Assembly: GCA_003612285.1 (NCBI GenBank)
Contig: RAYE01000020.1
Location: 1-64,000 of the forward strand
Source of the DNA: a bacterium D16-51
GTDB lineage: Bacteria; Bacillota; Clostridia; Lachnospirales; Lachnospiraceae
Direction of reading: 5' to 3'
Length of the DNA: 64,000 nucleotides
Shown here: positions 45,932 to 53,854 of the stretch, one piece after another
Layout: each line of letters starts with the position of its first letter
Numbering within the stretch: the stretch's first letter is position 1
Made by a program: the position numbers and the translations under genes
The notes under the pieces: generated by a model
Told to the model about the DNA's origin: nothing
What the model saw: only the letters and a program-made list of their open reading frames with translations
The model's database searches: none

Positions 45932-45969
45932 AAAAAAAGCCCTAAGTTAACAACCCGTTAACTTAGGGC
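45932..45969 (-). terminator. T-box intrinsic terminator
   Basis: 13-bp stem, GCCCTAAGTTAAC (45939-45951) pairing with GTTAACTTAGGGC (45957-45969), followed by TTTTTTT. Readthrough depends on tRNA charging. Confidence 0.9.
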
Positions 45970-46310
45970 GAATATCTCCGCGGTACCACCTAATTTCAAA
46001 GCTTACGCTTTGCACTCATCCAATACGGCAGCATAACAGCATTTTCACCAATGCTTCCCTGCTGCTTATATCGTTTCCCTGATAACGGCGGGAACTTCCG
46101 TTGAAGCCTACTTAGGAAATGTTTAGAGATTAATCTGTGCATTTTGCCTGACAAAAATACATTTATACTCCTGCTGCCATCTGCCCTGTTCAGCCCACTG
46201 CTCAAAGGCTACTTCCATATTTCCGAAACAAAGATTTTCACCAGCCATCTTCTCTCTTCTGATTCAAAAAATATGTACTCCTCCTCATCACTGCATTTAC
46301 CTTATTATTA
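45932..46310 (-). promoter_or_regulatory. T-box riboswitch leader of ilvBH
   Basis: Minus strand, promoter upstream. Stem I region shows the GA motif AGAGAG and GGCTGGTGAAAA (46233-46257). The T-box AGGTGGTACCGCGG is exact at 45978-45991. The terminator GCCCTAAGTTAAC / GTTAACTTAGGGC plus T7 is at 45932-45969 and overlaps the antiterminator region. It senses uncharged tRNA of a branched-chain amino acid. I could not fix the specifier codon by eye. It regulates ilvB and ilvH. Confidence 0.9.
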
Positions 46311-46316
46311 AAAGTT

Positions 46317-46345
46317 AATATAACAAATTTTCTATCCCCTGTCAA
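46317..46345 (-). promoter_or_regulatory. ilvBH operon promoter
   Basis: Minus strand TTGACA (46340-46345), 17-bp spacer, TATATT (46317-46322). The T-box leader starts about 7 nt later. The DNA from 46346 to 46555 has no gene; three consecutive small hairpins lie at 46468-46540. Confidence 0.85.
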
Positions 46346-46555
46346 CTGTCGCTTTTTACAAAAATTTAGAAAGACATTGCTTTCCACAGGACAATGTAGC
46401 TCTTTTAGAATTGCTTTGCTTTTTAAGCTCCCAGCCTATGCACGCACACGGACAACTGTCTGAAAAGAACTAAAGTTCTTACGGAAACAACGATTCCATA
46501 GATATTACTAAGGCGGTTAAACGCCGATGTTTTTACATGAAATCACAATTACTCA

Positions 46556-46584
46556 TTGACTTTAATACTACATTTCTGTATAAT
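46556..46584 (+). promoter_or_regulatory. promoter of the FMN-binding protein gene
   Basis: TTGACT (46556-46561), 17-bp spacer, TATAAT (46579-46584), 45 bp before the ATG at 46630. Confidence 0.75.
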
Positions 46585-46629
46585 TGAACTACCAGTTTAA
46601 TTATATCAATTTTAAAGGACGGTAACTAT

Positions 46630-47325
46630 ATGGGAATTTTTTTTGGAATCTTATCTCTAATATGTTTTTGTTTATTAGCATCAAAAGTTTTATCCGCAAA
46701 ACTACGTTTCAAAAAAGTGGACAAACTACTGATGAAAGTTCACAAACCTATAAGCGTATTTCTAATCATTACATGTTTTGTACATATTCTTTCTGTTGTC
46801 CCCATACTAAAAAACCGCAATTTACTTGTGGTTATCTCAGGAATTGTCAATATAGCGTTTATGGTCTTGTTGATTTATTTATGCCATAGGATTAAAGAGC
46901 GAAAGAAAAAAATATTGTGGCATAGAATATTAACTATTCTTATGGCAATAAGCATTATAGGACATTTCACGATATACATAATAGATTTTAACAATTACCA
47001 GGAAAATATAAAAAGTATAGAAATCAACCATATTAATTTGAAAAATGTTGAAGATGGGTTATACAAGGGAAAGTACAATGCAGGCTATATCTATGCTGAG
47101 GTAGAAGCCAAAATCAAAGATGGCATAATTGTTTCTATCAAACTTTTAGAACATAGGAATGAACGAGGGAAACGGGCGGAAGAAATTATTAACGAAATAA
47201 TATCGGCACAGGAAATTGATGTAGATACCATAAGCGGAGCTACAAACTCAAGCAAAGTGATAAAAAAAGCGGTTGAAAAAGCAATCACAAATAAGCAGCC
47301 AGAACCATTGCCCCTGCGGGAATAA
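46630..47325 (+). CDS. membrane protein with FMN-binding domain
   Basis: 231 residues. Four membrane segments in the N-terminal 125 residues (MGIFFGILSLICFCLLAS, SVFLIITCFVHILSVV, LLVVISGIVNIAFMVLLI, ILTILMAISIIGHFTIYI). The C-terminal outer domain (about 135-225) is an FMN_bind domain: LYKGKYNAGYIYAEVEAKIK and DTISGATNSSKVIKKAVEKA. The SGAT Thr is the site where ApbE attaches FMN covalently. Redox role at the membrane is likely, as in Rnf/Nqr-linked or sugar-respiring proteins. Single gene with GGACGG upstream of the ATG and its own promoter. Confidence 0.82.
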   Translation: MGIFFGILSLICFCLLASKVLSAKLRFKKVDKLLMKVHKPISVFLIITCFVHILSVVPILKNRNLLVVISGIVNIAFMVLLIYLCHRIKERKKKILWHRILTILMAISIIGHFTIYIIDFNNYQENIKSIEINHINLKNVEDGLYKGKYNAGYIYAEVEAKIKDGIIVSIKLLEHRNERGKRAEEIINEIISAQEIDVDTISGATNSSKVIKKAVEKAITNKQPEPLPLRE

Positions 47326-47424
47326 CCTTCACAATCCGTTACCTATCCTATTATTGCTATTTGCGGCTATTCACACCATAGATTAACTATTCACGAAAAC
47401 TTGCAGGCAGGAACTAGCCAAGTA

Positions 47425-47433
47425 TGCTATAAT
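47425..47433 (+). promoter_or_regulatory. extended -10 promoter of the M14 carboxypeptidase gene
   Basis: TGCTATAAT (TG motif at 47425-47426, TATAAT 47428-47433). A -35 match is weak. It lies 41 bp before the ATG at 47475. Fragments TAACTATTCACG (about 47383) of the MITE family lie just upstream. Confidence 0.5.
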
Positions 47434-47474
47434 TATAATCTAAAAATTGTTCATCATAATGGAGGAAACCACAA

Positions 47475-49220
47475 ATGAAAAAAACAGCATACTTGTGTAT
47501 TACAGCGCTTATTTTGTCATTTACATTAAAGCCATCTACTGTAAATGCAGCAGCTTCCCCAGTACAGGAAACAGCAAAGACATCTAATCATACGGCAGGC
47601 ATTAAACAAGAACAGCCAGGCACACTCGAAGAACCGGCAGCCTCCGAAAAACCAGCGCCATCAGAAAAGCCGGCAGCATCAGAAGAACCGGCCCCATCAG
47701 AAGAACCGGCCCCATCAGAAGAACCGGCCCCATCAGAAGAACCGGCCCCATCAGAAGAACCGGCCCCATCAGAAGAACCGGCCCCATCAGAAGAACCGGC
47801 CCCATCAGAAGAACCGGCCCCATCAGAAGAGCCCACAGCAGAAATTCCCGTACAGCTTTTGGGGGCAAATGCAGCAGAAAAAACTGTTACACTTAAATGG
47901 GACAATGTAAATAATGCAGAGGAATATGTTGTCTTTTTCCTGAAAAATAAAACCTGGATAGAAATTAGCAGGACACAGGAAACTACAGGAACTTTCTCCC
48001 TTGCCGGATATGGAACGAAAAACAGCTTTAAAATCTGCTCTTATAACAGCGAGCAGAGGCAAACCGGCGAATCCTCTGAAATCAAGGTATTGATTCCAGC
48101 AAAAATTAAAAAGCTCCAGACAACTGCATATTCCAAAACAAAAGTAAAGCTGAACTGGAAAGCAGCAAAAGGTGCGGATTCCTATTATATTTATGGAAAG
48201 CAAGATGGAAAAAAATATAAATTGATAAAGACCGTGAAAAAAACAGATGCACGCCTGAATATAAAGGACAAAAAAAATTACCGATTTAAAATTGTCCCGC
48301 TTTTTAAGAGTACCCTTGGCACAATTGCCGGAACTGCAAGCGAAACCAGTTATAAAAATACAGAATTTGTATCAATGGGCCACCAAAAATATACCTATAG
48401 TGAAATGTGCAGTGATATTCAATCACTTTGTAAAAAATACAGTGAATATGTTTCCTACGAAACTATCGGCTATTCCGAAAAAGGCAGGAAAATTTATGAC
48501 GTCATTCTGGGAGATAAAGAAGCGGATCATACCATACTTGTTGTCAGTACGCTCCATGCCAGGGAATATATTGCAACAGTTGTATGCATGAAACAGCTAG
48601 AATATTACCTGCTAAATTATAATAAGACAGTGGATGGCAAAAAACTGTCAGATATATTTTCCAATTGTAATGTCCATTATATCATGATGGCAAATCCAGA
48701 CGGAGTTATTATTTCGCAGACAAACAAAGCAAGATGGAAAGGCAATGCAAATGGGGTAAATTTGAACCGCAACTTTCCTTATGCATTTAAACGTGACGGC
48801 AGCCCAAAAGACGGAAGCTACAGCGGGAAAAAAGCAGCAAGTGAAAGTGAAACACAGGCAATTGTCAGCCTTACCAAAAAGCTGAATAAAACGCAGACGC
48901 TTGCTGTCGTCAGCTACCACGCAATGGGACAGATTGTATTTGGTGACTATGGCGGAAAAAACCAGAAGCTCCGCTCTGATATCACTAACATGTACAAAAT
49001 TGCAAGAAATACAACTGGTTATTCCAGTGCAGCAAATTACGGCGGAACCTCTAATGGAAATTACAGGGAATATTTAACGTATAAAATGAAAGTACCAAGC
49101 GTGACAATCGAAGTTGGCAGCGTTTCCTGCCCGGTTCCAAAATATCAATATGCATCAGCCTTTAACCGCAATAAGCTACTTATATTACGGGAAGCTGCAT
49201 GGTTAGAAAATAATTTTTAA
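47475..49220 (+). CDS. secreted M14 zinc carboxypeptidase with Pro/Ser/Glu repeat
   Basis: 581 residues. Signal peptide 1-25 (KKTAYLCITALILSFTL, NAAAS). Pro-Ser-Glu-Glu repeats at about 65-120. Two fibronectin-like domains lie at about 122-290. The M14 domain from about 300 has zinc ligands HAREYI (HxxE) and SYHAM (His), the substrate motif NLNRNFP (Asn-Arg), NPDGVII and catalytic Glu in TIEVGSV. It trims C-terminal residues from peptides, probably peptidoglycan or dietary peptides. AGGAGG lies upstream of ATG. A bidirectional terminator follows. Confidence 0.88.
   Translation: MKKTAYLCITALILSFTLKPSTVNAAASPVQETAKTSNHTAGIKQEQPGTLEEPAASEKPAPSEKPAASEEPAPSEEPAPSEEPAPSEEPAPSEEPAPSEEPAPSEEPAPSEEPAPSEEPTAEIPVQLLGANAAEKTVTLKWDNVNNAEEYVVFFLKNKTWIEISRTQETTGTFSLAGYGTKNSFKICSYNSEQRQTGESSEIKVLIPAKIKKLQTTAYSKTKVKLNWKAAKGADSYYIYGKQDGKKYKLIKTVKKTDARLNIKDKKNYRFKIVPLFKSTLGTIAGTASETSYKNTEFVSMGHQKYTYSEMCSDIQSLCKKYSEYVSYETIGYSEKGRKIYDVILGDKEADHTILVVSTLHAREYIATVVCMKQLEYYLLNYNKTVDGKKLSDIFSNCNVHYIMMANPDGVIISQTNKARWKGNANGVNLNRNFPYAFKRDGSPKDGSYSGKKAASESETQAIVSLTKKLNKTQTLAVVSYHAMGQIVFGDYGGKNQKLRSDITNMYKIARNTTGYSSAANYGGTSNGNYREYLTYKMKVPSVTIEVGSVSCPVPKYQYASAFNRNKLLILREAAWLENNF
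47682..47825 (+). repeat. tandem 18-bp repeat, eight perfect copies, in coding DNA
   Basis: GAAGAACCGGCCCCATCA repeated eight times without a mismatch, encoding EEPAPS. Length changes by slippage are likely and keep the frame. It is coding, not a CRISPR array. Confidence 0.95.
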
Positions 49221-49225
49221 ACTAC

Positions 49226-49262
49226 AAAACAGGGCTTTCAAAAAATCAGAAAGCCCTGTTTT
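49226..49262. terminator. bidirectional terminator after the carboxypeptidase gene
   Basis: Perfect 14-bp stem AAAACAGGGCTTTC (49226-49239) and GAAAGCCCTGTTTT (49249-49262) with A/T runs on both sides, between the convergent carboxypeptidase and DUF5711 genes. Confidence 0.85.
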
Positions 49263-49340
49263 CTGCCTTTCTAAATTGTTTTTGCCTTTAAATATCACAA
49301 CTCCAAGTAACAAATCAACAACCCCGCAGCGTTTTTTAAA

Positions 49341-50510
49341 CTATTTCAGCTTTATTATTTTAATTTTAGAATCCTGAACAAAGAAATAATAATTTTTTTT
49401 ATCACTTGGAAAAAAGTAACTGATTTTACTTGTCAGGTCTTTTGAAAACTTCCTAATGCCATTGATGCGGTATACTGCGCACCATTCTGCAGAGTGGAAC
49501 AAAATCTCGTCCCCACTGATTTGGACATGGGTAAATGCAGCATCCACGTCTATCGAAAGAGTATTATTTCCGTCTGTATCATACAGCTTCATATTACATT
49601 TTAAATCATCTTTTTTTAACAAGACTCCCACATGCCCTTCGTCAATAAAAGCGCTTTGGATTGTCTCTTCAAATTCTTTTTCAGCAACAGCTTCTGGCTG
49701 GCGCATATTCGTCCAAAGATAAAAACCCTTTTCACTAAAAAGACAGACATCAGAACTCCCCATAAACTGGACTTCTGAAATCAGGGTTTCTTTATAATTA
49801 TGCGCCCCTACCAGGCAATTAGCATTCTTTCCTACTTCTGTAAAATTATAAAATGCCACATGGCTTTGCGCCGCCCCAGTCGTTACATTCAGATAAGACG
49901 CTACCACGCTGCTTCCATCTGGCGACAAATCCAAAGCAACCGGATAGCCATCTTCAACGTTTGTAGGAATCTCTGCCAAAAGCGCTTCTGCCTTATCGAA
50001 AGGATTATACAGCGCAATTGTATTAGAAGAACTGTCTTCCACTAATACAGCAACCACTCCCTGATTGGAAATACATGCCTGTACAATAGGAAAATCAACG
50101 GTAAATTCCGTCCCGGTTCCCCCGCCTTTATAAACATAAAGGGATTCGCCGCCAATATCCGCAATCACCACACTTGAACCACAAGTATCTGCTTTGGGAT
50201 TTGCCATATCATAACTTCCGCTCCAAATAGAATTCCCTTTTCTGTCCACAGCAGTGACGCCGTCACGCCCATATCGGATAATCCCATCCTGATAAGATTC
50301 ATAAGACATGGAGTTACCGTTTTTCACATATATGGAACGTTCCACCTGGTAAGATTCATATTGCCGGTTTAGAAACCAGCGGAACCCCAGATAAAAAATT
50401 GCCGCACAGACCAGTATACATGCTATTGCTAAAATAACAAACCGCGTTCTTTTTTTCTTCTGCTCATTCAGCACCGTAATATCAAAAGAACGCCCAATCA
50501 AACTTTTCAT
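49341..50510 (-). CDS. DUF5711 family membrane-anchored beta-propeller-like protein
   Basis: 389 residues. One N-terminal membrane segment (about 22-45: RFVILAIACILVCAAIFYLG), then an outer domain of repeated beta strands (SYDMANPKADTCGSSVVIA; GESLYVYKGGGTGTEFTVD; VALDLSPDGSSVVASYLNV), typical of DUF5711 and like WD/PQQ propellers. Located 81 bp downstream of the LysM gene on the same strand. Function unknown; an envelope role is inferred. Confidence 0.8.
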   Translation of the reverse strand: MKSLIGRSFDITVLNEQKKKRTRFVILAIACILVCAAIFYLGFRWFLNRQYESYQVERSIYVKNGNSMSYESYQDGIIRYGRDGVTAVDRKGNSIWSGSYDMANPKADTCGSSVVIADIGGESLYVYKGGGTGTEFTVDFPIVQACISNQGVVAVLVEDSSSNTIALYNPFDKAEALLAEIPTNVEDGYPVALDLSPDGSSVVASYLNVTTGAAQSHVAFYNFTEVGKNANCLVGAHNYKETLISEVQFMGSSDVCLFSEKGFYLWTNMRQPEAVAEKEFEETIQSAFIDEGHVGVLLKKDDLKCNMKLYDTDGNNTLSIDVDAAFTHVQISGDEILFHSAEWCAVYRINGIRKFSKDLTSKISYFFPSDKKNYYFFVQDSKIKIIKLK

Positions 50511-50590
50511 CCTGTTTCCTCTTCTACACGAATTCTACATAATCTAAATTATTATAACGTATCAGAGAAAACAACGCAACATGGCAGCTG

Positions 50591-51871
50591 CTACTTTTTA
50601 TATGCCGGCAAAATAATCCGCTGTCCTTCCTTAATCTTATCCCCATCTTTAATGTTATTTGCTTTTTTCACCATTTTCATGCAGGCAAGCGTATGATACT
50701 GTCTCCATACAATCTGGCTTAAAGTATCGCCGGGGCGCACAACATAACTTGCTGTTTTTGCGCTGGCAGGCTGTGCACTGGAACGCTCCTTTTTGTCAGA
50801 AGCCGGGGGCTTTGTTACCGCTGGCTTCTTTGTCACCTGAGGGGGCTTTGCTGCCGCCGGCTTCTTTGTCACTTCCGGCTTCTGATCAGCAGGAGGGCTT
50901 GTCTCCTTTTCTTCATTGCCACCCTCCTCCTGCGCCTGTCCTGTAGCAGCTGGAAGGCCGGTTGCACTGCTCTCCTTTTTTTCTTTCTGCCCATCCCCAC
51001 TTTTCTTATCCTGCTCCTTAGAAGATGTTTTCTTTTTCTCCTTACTTTTTTCCTCTGGCTCCGGGGTTATTGCCACTGCTGAATTTGACAAAGTCGTAAT
51101 TGTTTTTTCCAGGCTTTCTATCTTTTTCGTGCTTTGTATCAGAAGGTTTGCCCCCAATATGGTCAGAAGCGCCAAAAAAGCTCCAATGCCATATGCCGCC
51201 GCCCTTTTGGGATTCTTTAACTCTACATTCTTTTTTACAACAGAACGTACAGTTGCCGTAATCTTATCATCATACGATTCCTCAAAACTTTTTTTAGGCT
51301 GCCCTTTTAGCATATACTCCTGCATCAGTGGATTTTTTTCATAATATATGACATATCCAGCCATTTCCGAAAGTTTTCCATCCCGCCAGCAAAAAAGTTT
51401 TTCTTCTTTTTCGTTCAAATCTTCCAGAAAAAGAATCTTTCCTTCCTGGGAAAAATGCTTCTGCTGAATGGCACGCACCATATCGTCTGTATGGCTGTTC
51501 CACATGCTTACGCCGCACCCCCATCCAAACACCTGTGCACCTGTAAAATTCTGATAAATCAATTCATGGATCTTGTCCCATGTTTTTGCCGTAAATGCCT
51601 GATTTCCTTCCAAAACATTCAGCTCAATTTCAACCGCCCCATAAATAAACCTTGTTCCCCCTGCATCCCCTTCCCCTTTTTTCCCCAACAGAATAACAGC
51701 CGCCTGCTCCTGTTTTTTCTGGAAAATCTGATGAATATATGTAATAACATAATCTTCTATATAAATGCGGTTATTCTCAGGCGGCTCCCCTATCTGGCGT
51801 ATATTTTCCGGTAAAGCATTAAAATGGTACTCCTTTTTTTCCAATCCATTGTTTATTTCCTGATTTGCCAT
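50591..51871 (-). CDS. LysM domain membrane protein
   Basis: 426 residues from ATG 51871 (GGAGGG at 5 nt). An N-terminal cytoplasmic part of about 220 residues (NNRIYIEDYVITYIHQIFQK; AAVILLGKKGEGDA; FGWGCGVSMWN) is reminiscent of a JAB/MPN-like fold but not proven. Next come a membrane segment (about 240-262, GIGAFLALLTILGANLLI), a Lys/Pro/Ala-rich linker (TKKPAVTKPPASDKK), and a C-terminal LysM (about 375-422: YVVRPGDTLSQIVWRQY, IKEGQRIILP) for peptidoglycan binding. Upstream of DUF5711 and presumably cotranscribed. Confidence 0.78.
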   Translation of the reverse strand: MANQEINNGLEKKEYHFNALPENIRQIGEPPENNRIYIEDYVITYIHQIFQKKQEQAAVILLGKKGEGDAGGTRFIYGAVEIELNVLEGNQAFTAKTWDKIHELIYQNFTGAQVFGWGCGVSMWNSHTDDMVRAIQQKHFSQEGKILFLEDLNEKEEKLFCWRDGKLSEMAGYVIYYEKNPLMQEYMLKGQPKKSFEESYDDKITATVRSVVKKNVELKNPKRAAAYGIGAFLALLTILGANLLIQSTKKIESLEKTITTLSNSAVAITPEPEEKSKEKKKTSSKEQDKKSGDGQKEKKESSATGLPAATGQAQEEGGNEEKETSPPADQKPEVTKKPAAAKPPQVTKKPAVTKPPASDKKERSSAQPASAKTASYVVRPGDTLSQIVWRQYHTLACMKMVKKANNIKDGDKIKEGQRIILPAYKK

Positions 51872-52150
51872 ATATTCCCTCCATTCCTTCTGCCAGCAAG
51901 TGCACTCCGATATATTGCCATTTCCCATCGGTTTCGCTCTCCGCCATAACAAACAGTTCCTTTGACGCAAGCATTATAGCATACCGCCTGTCCAATTTTT
52001 GTCGAAAACACAGGAATTCCACCTACAGTCTTTCGCAATAATTCGACCTTAAAATATGTTTGGTTTTCTGTTTTTTGGGTAATACTGTCAATATAACGTG
52101 GCTTGCTTGAAAAAATTCCCAAACAAGCCGTAAGAAATGGAGAACTGCAA

Positions 52151-52759
52151 ATGGAATTATTAAAAAAGAAAAATGGCAGCCATACACAGGACTGTATTGC
52201 TACCTCAGATAAGCTGTATTATTATAATGTCCACCAGACAAAAGCAATGGCAGACTTTACGCTGCAAATCAAGAAACTAAAAAAACATATCCAGCAAATC
52301 CGCCAGACCCCGGTTTTTCTCTGTATCGGTTCTGACCGGGCCACCGGAGACTGTTTTGGACCGATTGTCGGCGAAAAGCTGTCACAGTCATTTTCCAGCA
52401 GCAAAACGCCTGCCTCTATGCCTATTGTATATGGCACACTGCATTCCCCGGTACATGCCGTAAACCTTGCCTCTGTCATTACACAGATTCAAGATACTTT
52501 TTATCAGCCCTTTATCATTGCCATTGACGCCTCCCTCGGCATCCGGCAGCATATTGGATATATCACGCTTGGCACAGGGCCGCTTCTTCCGGGTATCGGA
52601 GTGCAGAAAGATCTGCCCCACATCGGAAATGCCGCCATCACTGGGATTGTTAACCTGGCAGGCAGCAACAGCCACGCCACGCTCCAGACCACACGCTTAT
52701 CTGTTGTCGTAGAACTGGCCAATTTCGTTTCCCAGGGCGTCACAGCAGTATACCATTAA
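52151..52759 (+). CDS. yyaC: spore protease YyaC-like protein
   Basis: 202 residues. YyaC family, related to the germination protease fold: FLCIGSDRATGDCFGPIVGE, VYGTLHSPVHAVNL, IAIDASLG, GYITLGTGPLLPGIGV and AGSNSHATLQTTRLSVV. The family is linked to spore formation and supports a spore-forming host. ATG 52151 (GGAG at 8 nt) is favoured over TTG 52103. It diverges from the LysM gene and converges on recR. Confidence 0.85.
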   Translation: MELLKKKNGSHTQDCIATSDKLYYYNVHQTKAMADFTLQIKKLKKHIQQIRQTPVFLCIGSDRATGDCFGPIVGEKLSQSFSSSKTPASMPIVYGTLHSPVHAVNLASVITQIQDTFYQPFIIAIDASLGIRQHIGYITLGTGPLLPGIGVQKDLPHIGNAAITGIVNLAGSNSHATLQTTRLSVVVELANFVSQGVTAVYH

Positions 52760-52785
52760 AATCCTGCCGTGACAGTTCCTTATTA

Positions 52786-53382
52786 TTAGAGTTCCACCCT
52801 GCCCTCTAAAGCACGGTACAAAGTCACTTCATCAATATATTCTAAATCACCGCCTGCAGGAACCCCGCTTGCAATACGGCTGACTTTTATCCCCAGTGGT
52901 TTTACCAGTTTACTGATATAAGTCGCTGTAGTATCCCCTTCCAGGTTTTTATTGGTCGCGACAATCACTTCCTCCACATCTCCCTGCAGGCGTACCATCA
53001 ATTCATCCAGCCGGATATCCTGCGGCCCAATCCCTGCCATAGGCGATATCGCCCCATGCAGGACATGGTAAACGCCTTCAAACTTTCCTGTTTTTTCATA
53101 TGCCGCTAAATCCCTTGGATTCTCTACTACCATAATCTGCTTATGGTTTCTCTTTTGGCTGGCGCAGATAGGGCAAAGTTCATCATCTGTATAAGTACAG
53201 CATTCTTTACAATAGCGGACATTTTTTTTCGCATTTACCATTGCCGCCGACAATCCCTCTACCTGCTCACTCGGCATATTTAAAATGTGGAATGCCAGAC
53301 GCTGCGCTGACTTTGCCCCAATTCCCGGCAGATGTGACAGATGTTCTACCAGATTGCTAATCTGGGTACTATAAAAATCCAT
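52786..53382 (-). CDS. recR: recombination protein RecR
   Basis: 198 residues. DNA-binding clamp of the RecFOR pathway. N-terminal helix-hairpin-helix (SHLPGIGAKSAQRLAFHIL). Zinc finger CKECCTYTDDELCPIC. Toprim domain with MVVENPRDLAAYEKTG and EVIVATNKNLEGDTTATYIS. The C-terminal part follows. One base separates it from ybaB, as usual in dnaX-ybaB-recR operons. Confidence 0.97.
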   Translation of the reverse strand: MDFYSTQISNLVEHLSHLPGIGAKSAQRLAFHILNMPSEQVEGLSAAMVNAKKNVRYCKECCTYTDDELCPICASQKRNHKQIMVVENPRDLAAYEKTGKFEGVYHVLHGAISPMAGIGPQDIRLDELMVRLQGDVEEVIVATNKNLEGDTTATYISKLVKPLGIKVSRIASGVPAGGDLEYIDEVTLYRALEGRVEL

Positions 53383-53383
53383 C

Positions 53384-53734
53384 TTAAAACAGTCCTCCCA
53401 GCCCGCCTAAGCCGCCAGTAAGCTGCTCCATCATTTTACTATTTTCCTCTTCCATCTTGCGGAGTGCTTCATTCACCGCTGCCACAATTAAATCCTCCAG
53501 CATTTCAATATCATCCGGGTCGACAACTTCCTCTGAAAGCTTTACAGAAAGTATTTCCTTCTTTCCGGACACTTTCACCTTTACTGCACCGCCTCCGGCT
53601 GTCGCCTCCCACTCTTTTTCCTCCATCTCTTTGGATTTCTCTTCCATCTGCCTCTGCATTCTCTGTGCCTGCTTCATCAGGTTATTCATATTGCCAGGCA
53701 TTGCGCCTCCTGGAAATCCTCCACGTTTTGCCAT
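53384..53734 (-). CDS. ybaB: nucleoid-associated protein YbaB/EbfC
   Basis: 116 residues. DNA-binding dimer. [20 protein letters not shown], then helix [20 protein letters not shown], and [20 protein letters not shown], ending [13 protein letters not shown] 53734 (AGAGGAT upstream) rather than 53755. It sits between dnaX and recR. Confidence 0.95.
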   Translation of the reverse strand: MAKRGGFPGGAMPGNMNNLMKQAQRMQRQMEEKSKEMEEKEWEATAGGGAVKVKVSGKKEILSVKLSEEVVDPDDIEMLEDLIVAAVNEALRKMEEENSKMMEQLTGGLGGLGGLF

Positions 53735-53854
53735 CCTCTTATCCTCTCTTTCCAAAATTCTATTGCTATATAAGAACTATTCATAATTAACCCGTTGCCC
53801 CAGCCTTAAAAGCAATTCTCAAACACGCTCCAGGCAATTCTTAATAGTAACCAA

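Noticed and set aside
45996-46205. Minus-strand open frame inside the ilvB leader
   Set aside because: It coincides with the T-box leader and has no ribosome site.
47682-47825. CRISPR-like regular repeats
   Set aside because: 18-bp head-to-tail copies without spacers, in frame within a gene.
47588-47905. Long open frames on the opposite strand of the Pro/Ser/Glu repeats (GAGSSD and LLMGPV repeats)
   Set aside because: They come from the 18-bp repeat read in reverse; the plus strand has a signal peptide, ribosome site and catalytic domain.
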